Source of the DNA: Malachius bipustulatus | Lineage: Eukaryota; Arthropoda; Insecta; Coleoptera; Melyridae | NCBI GenBank assembly: GCA_910589415.1 | Contig: OU342633.1 | Location: 53,748,404 to 53,812,403, forward strand | DNA: 64,000 bases | Reading direction: 5' to 3' | Shown here: one piece after another, positions 45,620 through 58,540 of the stretch | Numbering within the stretch: the first letter of the stretch is position 1 | Layout of the letters: each line of letters starts with the position of its first letter | The notes under the pieces: generated by a model | What the model saw: the letters and a program-made list of their open reading frames with translations, nothing else | What the model was told of the DNA's origin: nothing | Databases searched by the model: none | Made by a program: the position numbers and the translations under genes

Positions 45620-47296
45620 TGTAACGTGAATACGTCACCTGTTGTCCTTTTTGCAAAGCTTCCCTCGTTTTAAAGAGAATTGTAAAATTACAGTTCCCTA
45701 CAACTCCCTATAATATAGATCGCATCTTTGAACTGACTACCCACACTGTATCCCGGCGCTGGTACCGTCTGGATAATTCACTACTAGATGGCATTGCACG
45801 TTTCGTTTCACTAGGATTTTGAGTTCCTTTCAGGAACCAAATAAGTTGTCGTTTCAGTCAGATCCTGAGTTCCTTTCAGGAACCAAATAAGTTGTCAACT
45901 GTCAATCAGATTTCAGTATCTGCCCATGACATTTTCTCCTTTCACCAACCGAAGGCGGATTTCCTCTCAAGTTCACGGAACTGAATTCACTTCCTTTTTA
46001 TCTGTCCATCAAGAAAGTTGATTCTCTTGATCGTTCCCATCGAAGCCTGTTGTTCAGGGTAAGTCGCCATTACAGATATTTTTGAAGAGAAGCTCTAATT
46101 CGATTATTACTTATTTTTAGCTTCGGGGATTTTATCTCAACTTTACCTTATACCTTATCTTTACCTTTATCTTTGGTAAATACCTTGTCCTTTCCGGTAT
46201 TTACTAATTATCTGGATTTAATTGCCTATTGCAACCGAGGAAGCCATCTTGAACTAGGAGACAAAGGGAGCGGTGGCCCATTTTTGTTCTTCAACTATCT
46301 GAAGGATCTTTCCATCGTTTTCATTTATCCATGGTGAAATAATTCAACGTTTCGAAGATCTTCAAAAACAACATAACATTTTCCTGGTGCTAGTGCTATC
46401 TTAGGACTTTTCAACCCCAGGAGCCTCGTCAGGGCGCGGTCCCTACACCTGCTGGTTTTCTTCTGGAGATTTCAATGCCTGATTAAGCACCACACCTAGT
46501 AAAGTCCAGGAGTTATTAATATCCTTTTTACTGTCAAAATAAAGACAGTTTTTACCTCAATCAGCTTCATCCCGGAAACTGTAAGTGTTGTCTTTTATTT
46601 TATCTCACCGATCATGACGAGGAAGGACTAGAAGATCAGTGCTAACTTAGTAAATTAATTAATTATCACTCACGAACTTTATCTTTCCCGATATAAATGA
46701 TATCGGAAGTATCTTATTCTTTTGTACACAGCTGTACAAGATAAAGGATCCTTTATTTTCAAACAAACTGATTGTTTAAACATATTTATATCAGATTTAA
46801 AGCTTTTAAAATAAGACAGGATAATTATTTGATTTTAAATTAAACAGGAAATGTAAACCATAATTTGCTCATTAAACATCTGTCCATTTTAACTTATTCT
46901 TTGAAAATCACATTAACATCTGTATAACCCTAAATCTACTTTTTATTAGTTCTTCATAGAGTTTAGGTAGCACAATAAAAATAAGAACTCGAGCAAATCG
47001 AGTTAATAAGAACTGAAGAACTCTTTGGCATCCCTAATCTACCTTAGATACCTATATATAGGGTGTACCTTTTTAAATAATTAAAGCAGCAGAATAACTA
47101 GCACTCTGATAGTATTTGATTCAGTTTTCATGTTATTCAACATCATTATCTTCAGAGAAATTTGTCGTGAAAGTTTCTTTTGCAGTATTATCGTTTTGCC
47201 GAAACAACATTTTGCCCTTCGCTTGCACTGCAAGCTCTCGTTACTGCTACTTTTGACATTCCCTGATTTTATAATAATTATTTTGCTCACGCTGCA
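45620..47296 (+). repeat. 3' LTR of the gypsy element
   Basis: TGTAACG to GCTGCA, 1677 bp, the same length and, as far as compared, the same sequence as the 5' LTR (offset 9624). It is followed by the ATGT duplication. Confidence 0.95.
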
Positions 47297-47300
47297 ATGT

Positions 47301-47771
47301 CATGTCGAAAGATATTCCTTCGCATATAGGTTATGGGATAGAGGGAAAGTGAACTGACTTTTCCTTAAAGATCAGAAACGCTTTTTGATAAAGCCATAGA
47401 TTTTGGTATGAATCACACGCATTGCGGAACGCTTAATTTCTATTTTCCTCCCTCTATCCCCACATTCGCCAATTCCGACATAACATGCATGAGATAATTT
47501 CCACAAGTGCAGTTAATTGCTCGGGATGGTGCATATGTCGTTATTGAACAAGTCATTAGTCATTACAGTTAGCTCTGATGCAATTGGGTCTCGTTATAAG
47601 ATTATCGTCCGACTGTATTAATGGAGTGTGATGAGTTGCCCCTTTGAGGCGGACTATAAACCACCATCACTGACCCCTTTACCGCAATAAAAGTGTCACA
47701 AATATTGCTGGATGCCATAAATATTTTCAAACGTTCGGATGCTTACAAAATAGAATTTTCTATTTTATGTA
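47301..47771. other. Intergenic stretch, nothing recognised
   Basis: 470 bp between the gypsy element and the next transposon, without an informative frame. Confidence 0.5.
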
Positions 47772-49440
47772 CAGTGTGTCCCAATTTGCTTGATTTTGGC
47801 TGTTTCGGCCATTTTCAGGCCAGATAGAGAAAAAGTAACTTAAGTGTCTAGAGCTCGATTTTCGTGAAACGCGAAAATGTGAAAACAGCATCGAGATATC
47901 TCTAACCGTTTCCGAGATATCGGCCAATTTTGACATTTGACAGATTTTGAAAAACTGTCATAACTTTTTTATTCGTGATTATTTTTTCATGCAATACAAA
48001 CTTTCTACAGGCACTTTTAAAATCAGAATGCAAAGCATTATTCAAAAAATTTTTATCCCCCTTGGATTTTGAGATAATACGACATACTTTCTTATTTTAA
48101 ATATAAATCATAGTTGGCTTTGACTTCAAAAAATCACAAAAAAATCAAGCTTCATAAAAAATATACGATCGGGGTACTTTATAACATCATCTGAGAAAAA
48201 AAATCAATATTTAAACTAATTTCTAGTTGGCTGTGTAAATAGGTGTCAAAGATTAATTTGACAAAAGTTTGTCTCCCTAAAGAACATTATTGATTATTTA
48301 CAGTTCATAACCGAAATACAATAATAATTAGTAACTAGACAAAAATATAGAAATTATTTACACAGCGTTTAGTTAGTGGACTGTGCATGATTAATTGTTT
48401 GGCAAAATGAGGTTAGCAATTCAGTTTGACAGTTACTAGTATTAATTGATTAGTCTGCAATATTTCGTTTGAATCTTGTTCTATTCTTAGTGGTTAGGGC
48501 TGCTATTTTTGAAATAATGTTCCAACATTATGAAAAATATCAAATGCTGGTGTGTTATATTGAATCTGGACGAAACTCTGGAGCTGCGGGCGACTTATAC
48601 TTTGAACGGTATCCTGAGCGCCAGCAACCCAGTGCACAAATCTTCACACGATTAGAAAATAATTTGATAAGTCATAGATCTTTTAAGAAGCCACGAGAGA
48701 AGCAATACCGAATTCGGGAAAGAGACAATACAGCTGCAAATGTAATTGGAACAGTTTTAGAAAATCCTGAGATTTCCACTTGGGAAATCGCTCAGATTAC
48801 AGGTGTCAGTCGAAGCCAAAGTCAGCGAATTTTAATAATAGTAATAATTTATATTATTGTCGGTAAATTATAATATTTAAAAATTAATATTTTCTTTTAA
48901 TTTAGCATTTTAAATAAATATTATAATTAACTGAAGGAGACAACCTTTTGTCAAATTAATTTTTGACACCTATTTTCACAACCAACTAGAAATTAGTTTA
49001 AATATTGATTTTTTTTCTCAGATGATGTTATAAAGTACCCCGACCGTATATTTTTTATGAAGCTTGATTTTTTTGTGATTTTTTGAAGTCAAAGCCAACT
49101 ATGATTTATATTTAAAATAAGAAAGTATGTCGTATTATCTCAAAATCCAAGGGGGATAAAATTTTTTTGATTAATGCATTGCATTCTAATTTTAAAAGTG
49201 CCTGTAGAAAGTTTTTATTGCATGAAAAAATAATCACGAATAAAAAAGTTATGACACTTTTTCAAAATCTGTCAAATGTCAAAATTGGCCGATATCTCGG
49301 AAACGGTTAGAGATATCTCGATGCTGTTTTCACATTTTCGCGTTTCACGAAAATCGAGCTCTAGACACTTAAGTTACTTTTTCTCTATCTGGCCTGAAAA
49401 TGGCCGAAACAGCCAAATTCAAGCAAATTGGGACACCCTG
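47772..49440. mobile_element. Tc1/mariner derivative with about 510-bp inverted ends
   Basis: Starts CAGTGTGTCCCAATTTGC and ends with the inverse (CAGGGTGTCCCAATTTGC read from the right). TA flanks lie at 47770-47771 and 49441-49442. The arms 47772-48283 and 48931-49440 align almost without gaps, through GTTTCGGCCATTTTCAGG and GGGGTACTTTATAACATCAT to TTTGACAAAAG. Between them lie 647 bp with the truncated transposase gene 48517-48873. TA duplication plus that protein place it in Tc1/mariner. Confidence 0.92.
48517..48873 (+). CDS. Truncated mariner-type transposase: DNA-binding region only (about 118 aa)
   Basis: From the MFQHYEKYQ start the protein has a first helical segment (MLVCYIESGRNSGAAGDLYF), the ERYPERQQPS linker, and IFTRLENNLISHRSF. 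A second helix-turn-helix follows: NVIGTVLENPEISTWEIAQI, then TGVSRSQSQRIL. This is the insect DUF4817/HTH N-terminus of mariner-like transposases, which binds the element's inverted ends. After QRIL the normal KKHKF-type text is missing. The frame runs through IIVIIYIIVGKL into a stop, so the whole catalytic DD-D domain is deleted. An upstream in-frame ATG at 48469 would add a hydrophobic stretch unlike the family, so 48517 is preferred. The frame itself is undamaged. Such a protein could at most bind ends and might act as a repressor (inference). Confidence 0.8.
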   Translation: MFQHYEKYQMLVCYIESGRNSGAAGDLYFERYPERQQPSAQIFTRLENNLISHRSFKKPREKQYRIRERDNTAANVIGTVLENPEISTWEIAQITGVSRSQSQRILIIVIIYIIVGKL

Positions 49441-52400
49441 TACATACCTATTTACAATTTAGTAGTGTAACTCACTCATGAGAGTTCGAAGATAAAATAT
49501 TTTCTAGGTATACATAGATGTAATATGATCTGAAGAGATGCCATGCATGCATGCATTGAATACAAAATAAGTTGACAATAAGCAAATCAATATTCTCTAA
49601 TCGTTACCTATAATTATTGAGTGCAGTCCATCAGGATTCAGGAGAATCAGATGCCCGATTCAGATGATTAGTTCAACGCTGTCGCTGGTTCCCGTGTGGC
49701 TGGCTTGGTTGTTCCCAGCCCGCCAGAATTGCATAATTAGATTCCGTCTGTCGCTCTACGTGTATGTACTCGTGATAGATAACATTAGAATAATTACCGA
49801 GTGTCTAGAGAACACGCCGCACTCGCTTGATGGCCCGGATTAATTGGGGTATTTGTTCCAGGCTCTTCTCGTCTATAACCTGTGACCTGTGTTATTAGCA
49901 GATAGGTAGCAATACTGAAACTAGCTTATAAGTTACATGAAAAAAGGTATGATGTAAAGATCTATTGATTCAATTGAGAGACTCCTTTCTAAACTCCGTG
50001 TATTGACTGCCAGAAACTTCTTTTCTAGAGTATTGTGGAGTTGAGCACTTGAAATGGTTGCCGATAACTCCTTTTAAATCACGATAAAATCTAATAGTCT
50101 TTGTTGGGGCGCCCTCTGTTGTGCGAATTAACATTTTGCCATTATTGCTCTTCAGTTTATTAAGAATCATTCGTTCATGCCATTAAAAAATAAATTAAAC
50201 TGTGCATGTGGACTCATTATAGAACTTTGAAAGACAACAGAACTTTATTCGCAAATCATTCGCAAATCAGAACGACCAAAAGAGGAAAAAAGTTCGCAGA
50301 GTTTACCTAAATGACAACAACTTGCGAGACGGTTTCTCCAAGGTTTGGGGTATAAGACTTTAGTGGCAATTTGAGTGGATGTAAATAAATTGGTAACACT
50401 AAGAACGACGTTTTATGAATCCAAAACCAGCAGGATAATAAGAGAAATTTGATATTAGGGTAACAGGAGTGCATTTTCATAAAAGAAAGGAGGGATAGCA
50501 ATCAGGACCTGAGTTTTCTAATCTTAAAGGTCTGAGAAAGTGGGAATAATAAATAAGAGGTTAAGTATGTGTAATAAAACTGTGACTAGACTTCTAGTGT
50601 AATTCATAGTGTAGGGAAGACCCGAGAAGCTTCTACGATTTACAAAACTAAAAAATTTCCCGGAATCACGACCAAGTCTCTCCTCAGGTGTTGTAATAAA
50701 CTTACGATATGAGTGATTACTCCCACGTTTGAAAGGAGAGAAGAAAAACCAAAGAGACATTGGAATGTATGACCGTTCTGATCTACTGATGGAGAATACA
50801 ATTTTTTTTTAACCCAATACACCATGGAACAGGTATATGTATATCTATACATGGTTCACCTTTCTTCTTCTTCTTTAGTGCTTATGGCCTTTAGCTTTTA
50901 CCAGCTATTTGGCCAGACATCAAAAAAATCATATAAAAATTAATTTTATAGAATCTTAATTTAAACAACGGTGTAAGATAAATATAATTTTAAACAATCT
51001 CGTGCGTATCTTCCTTAGCGACTACTTATAATTCAGAAAAAAAGTTAAATAATTGAATAGCAATATTATGTATTAAATAAAGGCGAGTTTACTATTTTTG
51101 TTTATTAATAAAAGTACCTAGGTACCTACGTGAAATTTAGATGACTAATATTACACATTTCAAATTATATTCAATGCTTTAAAAATGTAAATGAATATTT
51201 CAGATCTGAAATACGAAATTCCAGGAACAATGCTTGCTTATTCACCTCGAGGGCGTTGTAATTAAAGAACAAGAGCAGGAAGCAAGCGGCATAGAAATAA
51301 AGAATTAAATTAAAACAGGGAAAGTTTTGCTGTTCGAGGATGTCCCTCTTTCGGGAACTTCATATTAGGTGGGCATTTTTCCGGGTTTGCTAATGAATTT
51401 AGGTTCCCGCTAGTAAGCTAGATTGCCTCAGTGACGCTGCACCCAGAATTAGTCCTATACTTGACTCCCCGGAGAGTCAACTTGCGTCGTTGACAATTTC
51501 AAACTTATTTTAACATTCATATGAAGGTATATGTGCCGTCCCTAATTTATATGTATATTTATCACCATCTGCATATCTTGTAGGCGGGTTTAATGAACAA
51601 CCTGCATGTATGGAGATACTCGAGAGGAGATGTTGATTTATTTATTATCCCCCTTGGAGAGAGATCCGTAATGTGCTACAGTTGACCCTTCATTTCTAGA
51701 AGGACATTCCACCGCGATTCCATTATGGTTTTGTCTTTGAGCACAAAAGTGTTTACATACTCGCACATACCGCAACGAATTTTTTTTATTGCTTCAATAA
51801 AACCTAAATTTACCTAACTAGTAAAAATAAGAATTTTTTTATAACTTTTTCGAATAATTCTTTGGTTGAATAGGTCTGTACCTCACTAGAAACGGAAGTT
51901 TCTAGTGGAGTAGTCATTCAAAGCGTGAATAATATTTTACAAAATGAATTAAATATCAAAATGATACGGTCCTTGTTATTGTTACATACAACTGGAATGA
52001 ACGTCTTCTCATTTGGGGATAGATTTTAATTACAAGTATAGTTTTGACTCTCTGAAGGTTTGATGGCATCATATTGCTTTGCTAATATCGCACATCATCA
52101 TGTATTTCGTGGTTTAACCAAGAGTATAGGACTTAATTAATAATGAAATCTACAATATACTAACTCCAATAAATACTTATCTAAACATTATTCAAGTCAA
52201 AGCAACAAAATTTTCGCTTCGGGATGTACTATATTATAGGTATGTGTAAGGACTATTGTGGGTAAGTAAAGAATTGACAAGTTATTTTAATCTAGAGCAG
52301 AAATACATGTAATACACGGATCAATGACAAAACGATTACAATCTTCCATTTGGTGGCCTCATTATTTCGAAAGTGTTTGTTTAGGTTTGTTTGGGCAGCG

Positions 52401-52690
52401 ATGGAAAGATTAAAATGAAACCAAGCAGAAGACTTTATAAATAAATACAGCTCAAACATTAGACCCATGGTGACCACGCACAATGCGATTACGTACTCGA
52501 AGAATTGGATTGTTGACTGAACCCTCTCTAGAGGAAAACGTACTGGAATAGCATTGGGGTAGTTTTATATTCACCACCATCTGGAGGATTTAAATATAAT
52601 TTTCTGGAAGCTGGAGATGAGGAATTATTCGCACACTGTTATCAATTTTCAAACCTAAACATGGAAATAGCAGAGAATTTTACGATCATC
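49441..52690. other. Intergenic stretch with a SINE-tail-like motif
   Basis: No gene is recognised in 3.2 kb. CTTCTTCTTCTTTAGTGC at about 50863-50880 is the complement of the tail seen at the SINE 55436-55732 (GCACTTTAAGAAGAAGA), so a truncated minus-strand SINE may lie here. 66-codon and shorter frames show nothing recognisable. Confidence 0.5.
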
Positions 52691-52699
52691 CTGTATGGC

Positions 52700-53470
52700 G
52701 ATTTTCGTATAAGTACCTATTAAGTATATTTTTTATTTTAGATTCGGATTTACGGCTAAAAATACTTAATCTCTCCCCTCCTACTTCTTGGAGGTATGAC
52801 GGGGATAAATATGAAATTATGTTTGGAATTCCTAATTTTATTGCAGATTTGTATTGAATAGGCCAAAATACTTTTATATTTAGAAAATAGGAAATTTTCT
52901 CCCTTCCCCCTTCATTCAGGTGGAAGCTGGGGGTTAATTTGAAATTTTGGTTAGAAATCCGAATTTTTTTTTCAGATTCGGATTTTGCGACTGAAAATAG
53001 GAAGAATATGTCTAAAAAAAATTCTCGATTCATCTTTTAGGATAAATTTCAGTATTAAAAGGTCTGTGACCAATCAAGACCAACTTCGAGGTCATTTCTC
53101 ACACACCACCACCAATTTCAATATTAAGACAAATCGAAGAAAGGTAATTTCGTCGATTAAAGCGCCATCTATCATGAATCTAAGAAATTGGCATGGAAAA
53201 ATCTTACGTATTCTTGATCATAAAATCTGAATCTTCATAATAAAAAATAAGGATCCCAACTAAAACAAATTCGCCCACCCCCTCCCGCCTAAACTGCATG
53301 GAGGGGGAAGAAGAAGCAGTTTCCTACGTGTTTTCAGTCGTAAAATCATTTCAGATTTTCAAGTTGCTCCCCCAAACGGGTGGGGGTAGGTTAGTCGAGT
53401 TTGGTATCATTGGATGTCCCCCTTCCAGACGAACAACTTTCATAATCCACTTTTTTTTATTAAACACACT
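52700..53470. repeat. Degenerate tandem repeat, unit about 120-130 bp
   Basis: The words CAGATTYGGATTT or its relatives, a GACTGAAAATAGG-like block, and a CTCCCYYCCCCC-T tract recur near 52742, 52845, 52974 and, partly inverted, 53225-53390. Strongly diverged. Confidence 0.5.
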
Positions 53471-53725
53471 TTGCTTGAAGGATTCACCGTTTGAACGAGC
53501 ACCTTTTAATCTGAAGAAATTGAATGATTTCCAAAAAGTCCACAGCCTTGATCATTTTTTGATTTTGGGTGGTGCTGCGTGTCAGTGGATAAGCGAAAGA
53601 TCCATTGATTGGGGAAGCAGAATGACGATTTGAACAATGTCCTTCTGGATTTTGAGTTATACCTTATTTTTTCAAAACGAAATTGTGGTCAAAACACCTG
53701 AAAATTTCACAAAATCCTTCATAGC

Positions 53726-54402
53726 ATGTCCGAGAAGCTCTACTTGTGGCTTGCGAGTTACCTCGGTGATCGCTCCTTGCGGGTTGCCGGCGATGGAGTT
53801 CTTTCTGAGATCACAAGGACCCTAGATGCGCGGACATCTGCCATCGACGCACATTCTCTCAGAGAGCAAGAAGTCTCAATACTCAACAATTTTCTGACAG
53901 AAATTCTACCTTGGGGGGGCGAAAATCAAGTTCAATTTAGTGCTGAGGAGGAAACCCATGCAGGCAATCATCTTCTCCAAAAAGGTCAACGCTTTGGAGC
54001 CAGATATGGTGATGGCGGGACGCTCTTACTCCATCATCATCTCTTCGTTCACTTGGCTTTAGCATCAGAGCGACCATGGCTTGGCATGATCATGTTGCTG
54101 GTCTGGCGAAGAGTGCTTCTCAAAAACTCAGATTGGTGTTCAAGTGTTCGAAAGAACGAGGCCGAACAGAAATACACGTCGAGCCGCAAACGCTCATCCG
54201 TATCAGGTTCAGCGCTTTACACCTCGTACCACCAAACTTCAGACTTATTGGCATGTCAAGAACCTGGTCTTTTTGGAAGAATACCATTCCAAAGGGCGTG
54301 TTTCCTGACGAATACAACCTGCAACGATTCAAATTCACCGTGAATCGATATCTCCGCTCATACACCGTTCCCATGCAGAGCGTCATAGAAATTTCCCTAT
54401 AA
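53726..54402 (+). mobile_element. Jockey-like LINE fragment, second copy of the 7930-8647 family
   Basis: Frame one (from 53726) reads LYLWLASYLGDRSLRVAGDG, the RT segment before the palm, then jumps to LDARTSAIDA, so the YADD palm is deleted. Another frame (54076-54402) reads MAWHDHVAGLAKSASQKL, then SRTWSFWKNTIPKGVFPDEY and LQRFKFTVNRYL, the C-terminal end of jockey-clade ORF2. The copy shares the LDARTSAIDA junction and the HDHVAGLAKS block with 7930-8647 and keeps about 100 bp that the other lost. It is a relic with frame changes. No 3' tail is visible. Confidence 0.8.
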
Positions 54403-55435
54403 TGGACGTGCATTTTCAATTGAAAAAACGCATATAAGGGGATGTTTATGATAACACATTATCATAAGTGGAAATTAAACAATAACTTATATGTACAGGT
54501 TTGATATATTATTTCCTTCAAATTTGGCTTTCGACTTGATCCAGTTTAATAATTTAACTTCTGTAGGTAGGTATATAGAAAAATTCTATAAGGAGAAAAA
54601 ATAAAATTAAAAAACACTTCCCGGCTTTGGCCGTCACATTAGTTTCAATTCGATGAACGAGTAGCAATCGAGCGAATTGATGTAGGCAGGATACATGCAT
54701 AAGTAATGACGGGTTGTAATACAGTGTTCATTAATCATGTATCCTGTTAACCTGGACTCCCGCAGGACACCAGCTCGGCTCGACATTATTCCTTATTTTT
54801 CCATATATCACCACAAGTCCTGACACTTGTCAGCCAGACCGAACAGCCGCTAGATTGCAATTCTGACTGCCAATTATGTATTCCGGCGGCATAAGCAATT
54901 CTCACCCGGACGGGAAATATGAAGGATTTCCAAACTGCATGTCACTCACCTCACTATTCCGCGGCCCAAGATTGCCGCAGAGAATAGAAACATTGCGATG
55001 CAATCAGATTTACGGCCCAGCACTGCAAAATTTTAACGGAAACAATAATAAAAGTGAGCTGAATCAAGAGGAGTTGCACGATCAGTTTCATAATTTAGAG
55101 GTTACTTTTTGAAGTTTTGCTGCTGATCTATGAACTAAAAATGATTTTTTATGACATGAAATATTTTTCTATTGTTTCAAATAATGTTTACACGATCATA
55201 TTTTCTGATCATTCTGAGTATTTCCGATTAATATGGATAATATAGAACCCAATGAAAAGCTGGATTGATGTGAAGCATGGTCAGGGAAAGGGGAGGTAAG
55301 AATCTCTAAAACGCTCTGAAGGGCGGCTGACCATTGCAGGACCCCTAGAGAAAAGAACGGTGTTGTAGGCTATGAGAACCTGAGAAAAATATGGGCAGTC
55401 GTTTGATTTGGTGGGATTCGATTTTAGTATTGTAG
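54403..55435. other. Intergenic stretch, nothing recognised
   Basis: A less AT-rich part near 54740-55010 has no frame that I can interpret. Confidence 0.5.
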
Positions 55436-55732
55436 GTCCCGTGGTGTAGTGGAGAGCGTGTTGGTCCGCCGTTGGTTCGAAACTCACCAGCAGCCAACAA
55501 CTATTTGCAGTGCTTCTCGAGCCAAGATCGGCATCCGCCTTGCGGAAGGTAATGGCAAACCATGCACCACATAGCATAATGCCTAGTAAAAACCTCTCAA
55601 ATAGTGCCATTCGGACTCCGGCGATAAAAAGGGAGGTCTTATATGTCTGTGTGATCTGATAGCTCGCGCACCACAGACATATACGAGAGGTAACCTAAGC
55701 CTGATATTCGAATATGGCACTTTAAGAAGAAG
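55436..55732 (+). mobile_element. tRNA-derived SINE
   Basis: A head with A box TGGTGTAGTGG (55442-55452) and B box GGTTCGAAACT (55473-55483) at tRNA-like spacing is an internal RNA polymerase III promoter. A body follows that contains TTGCGGAAGGTAATGGCAAA and TATGTCTGTGTG with its inverse CACAGACATAT. The end is GGCACTTTAAGAAGAAGA. About 300 bp is a normal insect SINE length. The tail resembles motifs at 50863 and 25724. Confidence 0.8.
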
Positions 55733-58540
55733 ATCCTCATGGTGTTATGTTTTAGTTGCCGCTAAACTTTCTGCTTATGCATGCTGTAAATCTAGAAGTC
55801 TCAACGGAAACACCCCATTGTGTAACATTGTTTTGTCTGCATTACTCTCTGAGGTAAATACAAGGCGCCTCTATCTTAGGTTTTTGTGTTTAAGACTCTA
55901 GTTAGGGAGCTCCAAGGACGATAATTGCGTTGGAAGACAAACTCTATTTCTGCAAAAGTTTCACATCTTGTAGCTTTTAGCAAAACGTTTGCATATCCGA
56001 ACTATCGGAATCTGTCATTGGGAATGTTGATGATATAGATCCCTGAGATGGGCCTTCGTGCAACAACCTTGTTGATTGCATAATTATTGATACCCAGGAC
56101 AACCTATAAAATCCTTCAGGTGAGCTGTACGTCAATGACAGGATCATACAAGCTTACACAGAATCCTCCATATGGTTTATAAGTTGCCTGGAGGTCATTA
56201 GGGACAGTGATTCTTTCTGGTCGAGAGCCTTTTTTTATGTATTTTGGTTCCGATTCTGTTGGGGGCAAATCCTTCAAAGCTCTTCTATAATATTACGCTC
56301 AAGGGTGCTATCGTTGGCGATACTTTTCAGAATTTAATCTATTGTCTGGTTGAAGAATTGCAAGTGTAAAAGTTGAGCCTTCACGCTTTCAGGAGTATTT
56401 TCTTCATACTTGGACAGAAGAATTCGGTTTTCTCCCAGCTAGCGGTTTTTAGTGATATAAGTTCATGGTTGACGTGTATTGAATCAGCTCGGTTCTGTGG
56501 GTCTCTGGTTGCGCACGCAAAGTAGACTGCAATTTTACCAAGACGTGCTAACGAAGTGATGAGCAACAACTCCACTTATAGAATCTGAACCTTTTTGCGA
56601 ACAAAGGACAAAAAATGAAGAAAGAAGAGGAAATCAAAAAAAAAAAAAACTCTGATACGACCTACCAGGATAAAGACAGGCTAGAATAATGGTTGTCAAA
56701 TACAACCAAAAAGGATTGAAGTCTTCATCAAACTCAATAAAAACGGTTTGTGGGTTTTCTTTGTGAGTGCTGATTAAGGGTCACGCTGCAAACTGGGAAC
56801 ACGCCTTATCAGGATTGGTCTACAAAATGACCAAACCTGTAGATTCTGCATGGAGAGGGAAGAAACCCGAACTCTTCTGGTTAAGTGTCATGTACAACAA
56901 AACCCGATGTTTATATCTTCACCAATCAGCGGAAAAAGTCTTATCGTTTTATATAGAACCATCGAAAATTTCATATTATCTCCTTAGAAAACTAGAATTG
57001 GATGGGGTGCTATAATCAAACAGCCACCAGAAGGGGCGAGAAAAGGTCTTCTATACCGTAGAGTGGATGCATCCCCACCACATACATACATGAGTCATGT
57101 ATAAAAACTCTTGGGTAAGTTTCTAAGGAGTAACTTAGCTTCTCTACTAAGCGTTGTAGTCACGGTTGGCGACTGCATCTCACCGCTTCTGTCATGGCGG
57201 GGCGCTATTTCCAGACTGTGCAGTAGATCGTTACGTATATTTTGCTGTTTTTGTTTTGAAGAAATTTTCTAAGTACCTACCTATTAATTCTTTACAGAGT
57301 CTTTTCATTTAGTGATGATCACTAAAAAGCTACCAACCTTATCGTTCAACCAATCATCTGATTTCCTGGATGCAATCAGGAGCTAACATAACTGAGAGTC
57401 AAACCAGTCAGCATCTGCTGAGAAAAAAATTGTTTTGAGATTTTCTTAACGTGTATCTTCATTATTTTTGGTTGATCTTATTGAGAAATAATTAGTAATT
57501 GATTCTGGGAAAATCATTCATTTCTCCAAATAATCAAAAAGTTATTTCCAATAAAAAGTATCAGCATCTTTGAAGATGTTTATTGTCAATCAAATTTCTT
57601 AGTGTACTTAAAAAAAAATTGACCAGTAAGATTATGATATTTAGATCTCAACTGTGCATTTCAAGTCATGAATAATTCTATACAGGTTAGGCACCTTAAT
57701 CAACAAGTAGCACTACAGTAAGTTGCATTTTTATAAGAGTAAAGCTTGCAAAGTTCGCGCAAATTTGCCAAAATGAAATCCTGAATAATACATCCCACTT
57801 CTTCATTTTGCAATTGTGTCTGTAATAAGAATATCAGGCAGACTCGCTGTTCAACTTGCAAAGTAAACAGTGACACCCCAAGTCAGGCCATGAACGTCTC
57901 AGCCTAAACCTAATTTTCCCGTATTTGCTGCCATATAAGAAAGTTTCTCCCCCGGGAAGCCATAGGCAGGTAAATTGGTTTCACTTTTCTTGTAATTAAA
58001 TCATACGACTCTTTCGTTCTACCCAAAACTTTTATTTCGAGAATATTTGCTCTATTTCTTATTACATTTTACTCTATTGGTTTTGCACTAATTTTATTTA
58101 ACAATAAAAAATTCATACATAGTTTATTCACATTATTGCACATGTATCTTTATATTTATTAACAAAACTGGGTCAAGTGCGCTTCATATTATATTTCCTA
58201 TACACAATCATCCACACGCGTCTGGATCGTCGTTCATTACTAGGCTATCGTGTTCCTTGTTGACGTGATCACGTGATTCTGATTCAAAAAAATTATTCAT
58301 ATCTTCATGGATCATGACAAAACAGCCCAAATCAATTATGATTTCAGTCGAAGCCAGCGGTGTAAGCCATCAAAACATATTATGTATAGTTCTGTTTGTT
58401 CTATATTATAACAGAGATAATACATACTTATAAAAATATATACATATTTTAATATGCCTTACCTAATAAAGTTATTAATACAATATAATTTATGCAATTA
58501 TATTATATTTTTATTTTAAATATTATTATTATTATTAGGA
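55733..58540. other. Intergenic stretch downstream of the nuclease gene
   Basis: No recognisable gene in 2.8 kb. A TTTATT (AATAAA on the minus strand) at 58510-58515, about 26 bases past the nuclease stop codon, is its likely polyadenylation signal. Confidence 0.55.

Larger units (their letters stand above)
35996..47296 (+). mobile_element. Complete Ty3/gypsy-type LTR retrotransposon (11.3 kb)
   Basis: Two LTRs of 1677 bp flank an internal region with gag, a pol frame reached by -1 frameshifting, a TGG-starting primer-binding site and a purine tract before the 3' LTR. A 4-bp duplication ATGT lies at 35992-35995 and 47297-47300. The order protease, reverse transcriptase, RNase H, integrase in pol is the Ty3/gypsy order. 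No env-like gene is found in the 2.1 kb after pol. The LTRs show no difference in the long stretches I compared and both large frames are open, so insertion looks recent and the copy may still be active (inference). Confidence 0.95.
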
